Origin: Denitratimonas sp037478135
GTDB lineage: Bacteria; Pseudomonadota; Gammaproteobacteria; Xanthomonadales; Xanthomonadaceae
Direction: 5' to 3'
Assembly: GCF_037478135.1 (NCBI RefSeq)
Contig: NZ_JBBHDV010000001.1
Span: 372,001 to 436,000 of the forward strand
Length of the DNA: 64,000 nucleotides
The position numbers were made by a program, and so were the translations under genes. This document shows positions 45,125 to 53,508 of this stretch, piece by piece. The notes beneath the pieces were generated by a model. It worked only from the letters and a program-made list of their open reading frames with translations. It ran no database searches and was not told the DNA's origin. Each line of letters starts with the position of its first letter. Position 1 is the stretch's first letter.

Positions 45125-48100
45125 ATGAATTTCTTCCGTCCTTCCAAAATCCTCCAGCGGGGCCTTGGCGCAGCATGTCTGGCGCTGGCCGCATTGATGC
45201 CGCTGCGCGAGGCGCAGGCGGCATGGCCGCATGGCATCGCCAATGGCGAGGTTGTGCGTACGCTGACTGCGTCCAATGGTGATGTGTTTATTGCCGGCAA
45301 CTTCTCCGGCGAAACACGGATTGGCGACTACACGCTCAATTCTGCTGGATTGACCGACGTCTTCGTTGCGCGGCTCGACACCGCAGGAAGGGTGCGGTGG
45401 GCGGTCAGCGGCGGTGGTGCGTTGACTGATGCCGTTTCGGGGATGGCGTTGGACGCCTCCAACAATATCTACATTGCGGGCAGTCTCCATGGTGCTGCGC
45501 AATTCGGGGGAGTAACGCCTGTAGGCACTGGCAGCGGCGATCAGGATGGATTTGTTGCCCGGATCAGTGCTGCGGGGCAGTGGAGCTGGGTGAACCGCAT
45601 CAGGAGCTCCGAGCAGGACATCGCGACTGATCTGCTGGTGCTTCCGGGTGATGCATCGCAAATCCCGCCGCTGCCGGAAACCCTTCTGGTGACGGGCGGC
45701 TATGCAGCACTGGTGACGTTCCATGCTGCCGAATCAAATCGGACACTGAACAATCCGAGCCAGACCCAGGACGATTTCCTGGCGAAACTTTCGATAGATG
45801 GCAAGCGGTGGATATGGGCCGTGAACCGTCCAGGCGCCGGTCTTTACGAGATCGGCAAGCGACTGCTGCTCGATCAGCAGAATCGCTTGTACATGCTCGG
45901 CGAAGAGGCGACCGGAGCGGTGACCGTCCTGGACCAGACATTCACCCATGCTACCCAATTGGACGAGCGCTGGACTGTGCAGGCCAACGGTGGTCGTGCA
46001 CATATCGTTTCCGAAGACCATTTCAACAGGCTGAGAAACAGCTTCGGGCCCAATGCGTCGCCGGGCCTGGCGTTGAATCGTGGTCCGGTCAGTGTGGTAT
46101 TGAAGGATAGTATCGATACCAGCAAGAGTGGTTTCATCCGGGTTGCCATGCAGGTTCGGCGTGGCATGGATATCCGTGCGCCGGCCGGAGGGTTGGTGTC
46201 GGGTGGATATACCTATTCCAGCTACATCAGCGAGTTTCCTGATTACTCTAATGAGTATCTGGTCCTTGAGTACTTGGACAGGGGTGGGGTATGGCGGACG
46301 CTGGACTGGTTTGCTGCCGGTGGAAGTGCTGACAGTCCGTTGGCGATAGACAGGAGGTTTAGCGGCGATCGCAGAATGTTCCATCCCGATTTCAAGCTGC
46401 GCATCCGCCAGAATGCCGGCAGCGGGGGTGAATATGACTGGTGGTTTGTAGAGCGTCTCTCATTGCAGGTTTCCGTCAATGAGGGCTATCTGCACACTGT
46501 CAGCAATGTGATGTCGGATTCTGCACCTTCGGGCAGCGCCTGGAACAGCCAGGTTGCGCGCTTCAAGGGTTCAGTCGGATTGGAAGATGCGAGCATCTGG
46601 ACGGAGAACGGCGTCGCCAGGGTCGCTGTGGTTGGTGAGTTTCTTGGCAATCTCAAGATCACGCAAACCCAGTGCGGCAATAATCCGGGTGTCACCCATC
46701 CGAGCGGTGGGGGGGGATTTGTCGCGGTGCTGGGTTACTCGGGCGATCAATACACCTGCGCGCTTGCCCAGCATACCGGTGGTGCATTGGCCAAGGCTGT
46801 GAGTGCCCACGGAAATCGAGTCTTTATCGCTGGTGATTTCACCGGCTCACTCGGTCTGGATAGCTTGATGATCACGGGTGACTCGGACAGCAGCGATGTA
46901 TTCGTCGCCGGGATGAATGCGACGGATGGGTCCTGGGAGTGGCTCACCGGCGGCAGCGTGATTGGGGGCAATCCGCCGGCCCCGGCTGGTGGTCCTGGTA
47001 ATGACCAGGCTAGCTCGGTCGGGTTGGGTGCAGGTGACCAGCTTTATGTGGGAGGAAGCTTCCAGGAGTTCATGCAGGTTGGTCCGGTTGAAAATCTGTT
47101 CGGGGAAGGTGAGCAGGATGGGTTCCTGATCAAACTGGACTTTGATGGCCGCTTTTTCCAGCCAGAGACATGGGCAGTTGGCGTTCCGATCACTCCACCC
47201 ACCATGGCAACTGCCGCGAATGTGGCGGATCTGCCGGACTTTTTCCTGGATGGTCAGCCCATTGCCGCTACCGGCAACGATTATCGCTGGTTCGCCTGGG
47301 TCCGGGGGGCAGACGCTGGATACCGTCTGATACCTCTGCAGTCGACTCCGGAGGTGGAGGTGCATTGGCGCAAGGCGGGCGAGTCTCCCGAGAGTGCGTT
47401 GCGCATCGTCACACAGGGTGCAGGCGCATGGCCGACGTCGGCCTGCGGTGACAGCGATATTCCCGGCATCAACCGTCCTGACGGCTGCTACCAGAGCCAC
47501 GTCGTCGGTGCTCCGGTGGAGGCCAAGCCCAGCGAGTATCAGATCGTTGGAGATATTGTGCTTCCCGACAGCGGCTCCAGCGGTGCGACCCTGGATGCGG
47601 GCGTGTTCAATGCGCCACGCAGCGGCTTTGCGACGATTATCTATGTGCATGGCCCAACCGTTGACCAGTCGGTGTATCCGACCTATGTGGAAGTGGTGCG
47701 GTCGTTGCCCTACCAGATGACACCGGGCTTCCAGGACAATGTTTCCGCAGAGATCGGCAAGAAGATCGTGCATCCGGCACACAACCAGCCTGACCGCACC
47801 GGCTGGGTCATCAACGAACTGGCCTATTACGACGGTCATGGGGTCAACGCCGCCTACAACCGTTCCGCCCGTCAAGGCTCGATCATTCCGGTGAACCGCT
47901 ATTCCAGTAGCCGGCCCCAGGATTTCGGCCGTGAACTGGCGGTGGCCTGGTATCGGCGCAACGGCAAGGGCGTCTACTGGGCCAGCCGTGCGGTGCGCTA
48001 CGAGCCGCGCTGGCCGTACGACCCCGATCGCATCGTGATCGCAAGCCAGAGCGGCAGCGAGTTCGCCGGCCAGCCGGTTCTGTCGGCGGCCGCGTTCCCG

Positions 48101-51100
48101 CAGGCGCATATCTATGTGCAGAACGACTTCGGTGTGGCCGGCTTCAACCCCAACGACGAGCACGCGATGATGGCCCCGTCGAGCACCGGCAGCGGCGCCG
48201 ATGCGGTATTCGCGCTGCGCTCGGATTTCGGTGACGTGAATGATCCATCCGCGCCATCTGATCCCTACGTGCTGCTCAAGTACTACAACAACAGCGTACA
48301 GGACTGGAACTTCAAGATTTACCGGGTGCAGGCCACCGGCGCCGGCTATACCCGCTTCCGTTTCACCGGCACTGCCGGGACCACAGTGTCGCCTCCGTAT
48401 CCGGTGCGGTTGTTGCCCGGTTGTGCGGAATCCTTCGTCGCAGGCCAGGCGCTGGGTGAGCCGGCTCCGGCACCGTTCTTCCAGGATCACAAGAACCAGC
48501 TCTGGGCCAAGTCTGCCGGCACCGGGACCGTGCATTACTACTACCCGATGCAGCCGGGCTTCTACCAGGACAACGACTATAACGATGCCAACGATTACGA
48601 GCCCGGCCAGTGCACGCCGTGGCTGGCGCGCTTGCCGGAAAATCAGGGCGGTGCCGCTTCGCAGTACGACCCGATTCCGGTGGAATACAACATTTCCTGG
48701 CCGGAATCCCCGCCGCTGCTGATCGCTGGCGAAACCCTGCTGACACCCAAGCGCGGTCTGCCGAACATCTACAACCAGGCGGCGGTGGAAATCGTCTATG
48801 ACGACAATCGCGACACCGTGGAAAACGCCGGCCCGGCCGACACCCTGGCGCAATTGATCGATCCGCTGAACCCGCGTTGGGTGCGGCTGGCGACTTTCCC
48901 CGGCACCGTGGCGCGTGAGATGCGTACCGATGGTTTCTTCGACATCGTCGGCTCCAGTGATGGCGTGCTGAAAATGCCGGCTTCGCTGGGCGAGCGCATG
49001 TACTACGACGGCATGAACCAGCGTCTGGTATTCCACGGTGTATTCGATGAAACCGGTGCCGGAGATCCGAAGCTGCTGCTCAATGTCATGAGCAAGCGCG
49101 AGCGCGCGATCCTGAAGAAGCTGGATGGTGGTGACGGCACCGAGGAGTCCGGTTTCGAAGGCAATTGCCTGGATACCGCCGGCTGCAGCTGGGATCAGGC
49201 GATCGAAGCGCTTTACCGTCTGTCACGCAATCCCAGCAACATCGCAGCCATTTGCCGCAGCGCGCGCCTGGGCGAGGACCGCGAGCGTATCTGTGATGAT
49301 CTGGATGAAGACCTGTCGCCGGACGAGTTGCTGATTGCCTATCAGGACCCGGCTGGCAACGGCATGCTGCAACCGCTTTCCATTGTGGGTGGCGGTGCCG
49401 CGCTGACCGCGGGCGCGGCCAGCGGCTCGGGCTACATGACCCTGGCGTTCAACAATGATCCGTCATTGGGCGCCTTGCCGGTCTCGCTGGAAGTGATCCA
49501 GGTGGGCTGTCTGGAATCCGACGCCACGAATCCGCCGATCTACGCGCCCTACCAAGGCCAGATCAATGTGATTGCGCCGCCCAATATCTTCGATGAGCAG
49601 CTGGTGCTGCGTCATGGTGGCGACTTCGGCGGCAACCCGGATGCCTTGCAGTTCGAGTGGTATTTCCGCCCGGATGCCAACGGCACGCCGCCGACGCCGC
49701 TGCCCAGTCCGGAAACCGGGCAGATGCATGGCTGGGTGCAGTTCCCCACGCCCGAGCCGAACGGTGCGGTGGAGATCAGCATCGAGGGCGCCAATATCCA
49801 GACCCTTTCCGACAACTGGTACCTGGCGCGTTACCGCGGCCTGTCTGCCTGCAACAACGCCAGTCAGTGGAGTCTGTGGGCAGGTCAACCCGGTTCCACC
49901 CCGGTCGAACCGCGCGCGCAGCTGGCGGAAGGCTGGGTCAAGCGTGTGCTGGGCCGCCTGAATCCGTTCGAGGCGCGGGTGCAGAACTTCGGCGAGTCCG
50001 CCACCAACAACTACGCCAGCATGCTGATCCAGCTGGGTGAGCGCTATTCCGGCCCGGTGGCGATGAACAACGATGCCGACAACCTCAACAGCATGGGGCT
50101 GATCGAGGCCTACACCACGGTAATGCGCCGCGCGCTGCAGCTGTCGGCCGATTCCACTCCGCCGATCGATTATGGCCCGGCCAATGCTGCGGTGCTGCTG
50201 GTCGCATCGCGTCTGGTGGATTTCTATACCTTGCTGGGCAATGAGGCCTATGCCGATGCGCAGGATCCAACCATCGGCATCGACAGCGGCGAGAGCACGA
50301 TCAACCTCAACCCGAGCATCTTCAACTTCCAGAACCAGCTTGAATCCCCGCTCGACGAGGAACTGGTGCTGCTGCGCGGGCGCGATGATGCGCATGGCCC
50401 GGTGGCGGCATCACCGGTCTACAACCGGCTGTTCTGGAACTTCACCACCGGCGACGGTGAGGTGGCCTACGCGCTTTCCTACAACATCTCCGACCAGAAC
50501 CAGAGCGGCGTGATCGACGAGTTCGATGCGCGCATCATGTTCCCGCAGGGTCATGGCGATGCCTGGGGTCATTATCTGACCGCCACCAAGACCTACTACA
50601 ACCTGCTTCGGCATCCGTTCTTCTCGTGGAACCCGCAGTCCGAGGCGGTGCTGGTGGCCGGTGTGCCGATCAACGTGGACTTCCTCGATGAGCGCCAGTT
50701 TGCCGAGACCGCGGCGGCCAAGGCGCGCGCCGCGGCCGAGATCGTTGATCTGACCTATCGCAAGGCCTATACCGAAGACCCGAATGGTCAGTGGCAGGGC
50801 TATGACGATAGTAATCCACAGCGTGCCTGGGGCCTGTCCGAATGGGGCCGGCGTGCCGGCATGGCGACGTATTTCGACTGGGTCACGGTCAATGCCGTGT
50901 TGCCGGAAGTGGATGACAACCCCAACCACGTCGGCATCCAGCGTATCGAGCGGCGCAATGTGTCCGAGCTGGATCAGATCGCGACCCACTATCGCACCAT
51001 CCAGCAGCAGGTGGACAAGGCCGATGCCGGTCTGAATCCATTGGGTCTGGCACGCGGCGTGGTGCCGTTCGATATCGATCCTGCGCAGCTGACGCTGCAC

Positions 51101-53506
51101 AACAAGACCCAGTTCGAACAGGTCTGGGAGCGAGCGATGAAAGCGCTCAACAACGCACTGGCGCTGTGGGAGCACGCCAACCAGCTCAACAACCAGTTGC
51201 GCCGCATCCAGAACGGTGCGGATGCGCAGGCCCAGGTGTCGGCACAGCAGGAGGTGTCGTTCGCCAACCAGCTGATCGAGATCTTCGGCTATCCCTATAT
51301 CGACGACATTGGCCCTGGTGGCACCTATCCGACTGGTTACAACGGTCCGGATCTGTATCACTACATGTATCTGGATGTGCCGGAACTGGCTGGCACCGCG
51401 CTGGATTTCGATGATCCGAACAATATGACCGTGGCCCGGATCAACTCCTTCACCGGTTATCTGGGGGCGGGCGAGAACGGCATGGGCTTCTTCAATGCCG
51501 AGCCGAACACGTTCATCTCCGGCGGGTTGTGCGCCAACAATCCGAGCATGCCGGGCTGTGCCAAGGCGGACTGCGACCAATTCCCGATGGCCGAGGGTTG
51601 CCCGCTCGGTGACAAGTCCGAGGACGAGCTGCTTGAGGTGGAGTACGTCACCATCGAGTCCCCCGATTTCGGCTTCTGGTTCACCAAGCCTGATTCCTGG
51701 TCCGGCACGCGCCGCGCACCGGGCCGGATCCAGCAGGTGCTGCATCAGATGTTCATGGCGCGGATCGAGCTCAAGCAGGCGATGCTGGAGTACGACAAGC
51801 TGCGTCTGGATCTGGAGGATCAGATCAACGCGGTTCGCACCGTATTCAACACCCATCAGGACAACCTCAAGATCGCGATCGGTCAACGCAAGGAGCTGCG
51901 TGACCTGACCATCGCCTCGCAGGTGATGAGCAATTCGGCGATTGCGGCACGGCGTGTGGGCGAGTTCTTGGATTTCTCTTTCAAGACCACATCCGAGTGC
52001 ATCCCGCAGAGCACGATCGTGGGCCTTGCCGGCGGTGGTGACTTGTTCTCCGCCGGTCGCTGCACCATCCAGGCTGCCGGAAATGTCGGCAAGCTGGCTG
52101 CGGACACGGTTGCAGACGGGCTGGAAATCGCTGGCAACGCGATTGATGCGGCCAAGGAGGATGTGTCAGAGCTGGCGGGCATCCGCTCCATGCTCAATGA
52201 CGCGAATCTCGATCTGTACGACGTGGCTGGCGAGATCGACGCGATGCTGCGTCAGGAGCCTTTGCTGCGCTCGGAGCTGTTCGCCCGGACCGAGGCGATC
52301 AAGCAGTTGCAGGGTGAATACCTGGCCACGTTGGCCGAGGGTTTGCGAGTCTACGACCAGCTGCTGACCTTCCGCCGTACCGGTGCGGCGGCTACGCAGG
52401 AACATCGCTACAAGGACATGGCGTTCCGCATTTTCCGCAACGATGCGTTGCAGAAATACCGCGCCTCGTTCGATCTTGCGGCCCGTTATGTCTATCTGGC
52501 GGCCTCGGCTTATGACTACGAGACCAATCTGCTGGGTTCCGATGCCAAGGCTGGCCAGACCTTCCTGACCAAGGTCGTGAAGGAGCGCAGTCTGGGGCAG
52601 GTGCTGAATGACGTGCCGATGGCCGGTTCACCTGGCCTGGCCGACACCATGGCGCAGTTGAAACTCAACTTCGATGTGCTCAAGGGCCAGATGGGCTTCA
52701 ACAACCCGCAGGTGGAAACCAACCGCTTCTCGCTGCGGCGCGAACTGTTCCGTATCCCGCAAGGTGAGGAAGGCGATGGGCAGTGGCGCCGCACGCTGGA
52801 AGCGGCGCGGGTTCCGGATCTGTGGCAAGTGCCCGAGTTCCGCCGCATGGCGCGCCCGTTCGCACCGGAATCGGCTGGGCCGCAGCCGGGTCTGGTGCTG
52901 GAGTTCAGCACCAACGTCACGTTCGGGCTGAACTACTTCGGTTGGGATCTGGGGCCGCAGGACAGTTCCTACGATTCCAGCCGCTTTGCCACCCGAATCC
53001 GTTCGGTGGGCGCATGGTTCGGCAACTATGACGGGCTGCCGTTGGCGGATGATCCGAACGTGTACCTGATCCCCGCCGGTGCCGACGTGTTGCGTGCACC
53101 CGATCCGCTGGATTTCACGGTACGCGAGTGGCAGGTACTGGATCAGCGCATCCCGATCCCATTCCCGGTGGGAGCGCAGGACATCGCGCGCTTTGACTGG
53201 CTGCCCTCCGACACATTGGATGGTTCACGCGTGGAACTGCGGCGTTATCCGCAGATGCGTGCGCACCACTACGTCGAGCCTTTTGACGAATCGCAGGTCA
53301 CTGCCGACAGCCGCCTGGTTGGTCGCTCGGTCTGGAACCGGCGTTGGCTGCTGATCATCCCTGGCGGCACCTTCCTCAACGATCCGAACGAAGGGCTGGA
53401 TACCTTCATCCACGGCAAGAAGCTGGGCAGTGGCAGCGAGCGTGACGGCAACGGTGTGGATGACATCCGCATCTTCTTCAAGACCTACTCGTACTCGGGG
53501 AACTGA
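45125..53506 (+). CDS. Giant exported protein with SBBP-type repeats and a long helical C-terminal region
   Basis: 2793 residues. ATG 45125 is chosen for the AGGGGA seven bases upstream; GTG 45107, overlapping the previous stop, is an alternative. A signal peptide ends near EAQAAW (about 33). Repeats of the G-x-V-F-I-A-G-x-F-x-G type (SBBP-like propeller blades) occur at about 40-280 and 500-680 and are interrupted by a jelly-roll-like module at about 279-453 (YLVLEYLDRGGVWRTLDWF). A large beta-rich middle region of unknown kind follows (about 690-1700). From about 2190 to 2490 the sequence is strongly helical with heptad-like spacing (ELKQAMLEYDKLRLDLEDQI), then a beta-rich end. No F-x-D-G-F-E tag. 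Unrecognised overall; presumably a surface or secreted partner of the 4515-residue protein. Confidence 0.82.
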   Translation: MNFFRPSKILQRGLGAACLALAALMPLREAQAAWPHGIANGEVVRTLTASNGDVFIAGNFSGETRIGDYTLNSAGLTDVFVARLDTAGRVRWAVSGGGALTDAVSGMALDASNNIYIAGSLHGAAQFGGVTPVGTGSGDQDGFVARISAAGQWSWVNRIRSSEQDIATDLLVLPGDASQIPPLPETLLVTGGYAALVTFHAAESNRTLNNPSQTQDDFLAKLSIDGKRWIWAVNRPGAGLYEIGKRLLLDQQNRLYMLGEEATGAVTVLDQTFTHATQLDERWTVQANGGRAHIVSEDHFNRLRNSFGPNASPGLALNRGPVSVVLKDSIDTSKSGFIRVAMQVRRGMDIRAPAGGLVSGGYTYSSYISEFPDYSNEYLVLEYLDRGGVWRTLDWFAAGGSADSPLAIDRRFSGDRRMFHPDFKLRIRQNAGSGGEYDWWFVERLSLQVSVNEGYLHTVSNVMSDSAPSGSAWNSQVARFKGSVGLEDASIWTENGVARVAVVGEFLGNLKITQTQCGNNPGVTHPSGGGGFVAVLGYSGDQYTCALAQHTGGALAKAVSAHGNRVFIAGDFTGSLGLDSLMITGDSDSSDVFVAGMNATDGSWEWLTGGSVIGGNPPAPAGGPGNDQASSVGLGAGDQLYVGGSFQEFMQVGPVENLFGEGEQDGFLIKLDFDGRFFQPETWAVGVPITPPTMATAANVADLPDFFLDGQPIAATGNDYRWFAWVRGADAGYRLIPLQSTPEVEVHWRKAGESPESALRIVTQGAGAWPTSACGDSDIPGINRPDGCYQSHVVGAPVEAKPSEYQIVGDIVLPDSGSSGATLDAGVFNAPRSGFATIIYVHGPTVDQSVYPTYVEVVRSLPYQMTPGFQDNVSAEIGKKIVHPAHNQPDRTGWVINELAYYDGHGVNAAYNRSARQGSIIPVNRYSSSRPQDFGRELAVAWYRRNGKGVYWASRAVRYEPRWPYDPDRIVIASQSGSEFAGQPVLSAAAFPQAHIYVQNDFGVAGFNPNDEHAMMAPSSTGSGADAVFALRSDFGDVNDPSAPSDPYVLLKYYNNSVQDWNFKIYRVQATGAGYTRFRFTGTAGTTVSPPYPVRLLPGCAESFVAGQALGEPAPAPFFQDHKNQLWAKSAGTGTVHYYYPMQPGFYQDNDYNDANDYEPGQCTPWLARLPENQGGAASQYDPIPVEYNISWPESPPLLIAGETLLTPKRGLPNIYNQAAVEIVYDDNRDTVENAGPADTLAQLIDPLNPRWVRLATFPGTVAREMRTDGFFDIVGSSDGVLKMPASLGERMYYDGMNQRLVFHGVFDETGAGDPKLLLNVMSKRERAILKKLDGGDGTEESGFEGNCLDTAGCSWDQAIEALYRLSRNPSNIAAICRSARLGEDRERICDDLDEDLSPDELLIAYQDPAGNGMLQPLSIVGGGAALTAGAASGSGYMTLAFNNDPSLGALPVSLEVIQVGCLESDATNPPIYAPYQGQINVIAPPNIFDEQLVLRHGGDFGGNPDALQFEWYFRPDANGTPPTPLPSPETGQMHGWVQFPTPEPNGAVEISIEGANIQTLSDNWYLARYRGLSACNNASQWSLWAGQPGSTPVEPRAQLAEGWVKRVLGRLNPFEARVQNFGESATNNYASMLIQLGERYSGPVAMNNDADNLNSMGLIEAYTTVMRRALQLSADSTPPIDYGPANAAVLLVASRLVDFYTLLGNEAYADAQDPTIGIDSGESTINLNPSIFNFQNQLESPLDEELVLLRGRDDAHGPVAASPVYNRLFWNFTTGDGEVAYALSYNISDQNQSGVIDEFDARIMFPQGHGDAWGHYLTATKTYYNLLRHPFFSWNPQSEAVLVAGVPINVDFLDERQFAETAAAKARAAAEIVDLTYRKAYTEDPNGQWQGYDDSNPQRAWGLSEWGRRAGMATYFDWVTVNAVLPEVDDNPNHVGIQRIERRNVSELDQIATHYRTIQQQVDKADAGLNPLGLARGVVPFDIDPAQLTLHNKTQFEQVWERAMKALNNALALWEHANQLNNQLRRIQNGADAQAQVSAQQEVSFANQLIEIFGYPYIDDIGPGGTYPTGYNGPDLYHYMYLDVPELAGTALDFDDPNNMTVARINSFTGYLGAGENGMGFFNAEPNTFISGGLCANNPSMPGCAKADCDQFPMAEGCPLGDKSEDELLEVEYVTIESPDFGFWFTKPDSWSGTRRAPGRIQQVLHQMFMARIELKQAMLEYDKLRLDLEDQINAVRTVFNTHQDNLKIAIGQRKELRDLTIASQVMSNSAIAARRVGEFLDFSFKTTSECIPQSTIVGLAGGGDLFSAGRCTIQAAGNVGKLAADTVADGLEIAGNAIDAAKEDVSELAGIRSMLNDANLDLYDVAGEIDAMLRQEPLLRSELFARTEAIKQLQGEYLATLAEGLRVYDQLLTFRRTGAAATQEHRYKDMAFRIFRNDALQKYRASFDLAARYVYLAASAYDYETNLLGSDAKAGQTFLTKVVKERSLGQVLNDVPMAGSPGLADTMAQLKLNFDVLKGQMGFNNPQVETNRFSLRRELFRIPQGEEGDGQWRRTLEAARVPDLWQVPEFRRMARPFAPESAGPQPGLVLEFSTNVTFGLNYFGWDLGPQDSSYDSSRFATRIRSVGAWFGNYDGLPLADDPNVYLIPAGADVLRAPDPLDFTVREWQVLDQRIPIPFPVGAQDIARFDWLPSDTLDGSRVELRRYPQMRAHHYVEPFDESQVTADSRLVGRSVWNRRWLLIIPGGTFLNDPNEGLDTFIHGKKLGSGSERDGNGVDDIRIFFKTYSYSGN

Positions 53507-53508
53507 TC

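Noticed and set aside
46847..49036. 729-codon minus-strand frame inside the 2793-residue gene
   Set aside because: Antisense shadow with His/Arg-biased composition; the sense frame has a signal peptide and consistent repeats.
51700..53506. Tc-toxin (TcA/TcB) similarity of the helical end of the 2793-residue protein
   Set aside because: The long helices resemble a TcA shaft only in general character; no TcB/TcC genes, Rhs core or conserved TcA motifs are present.
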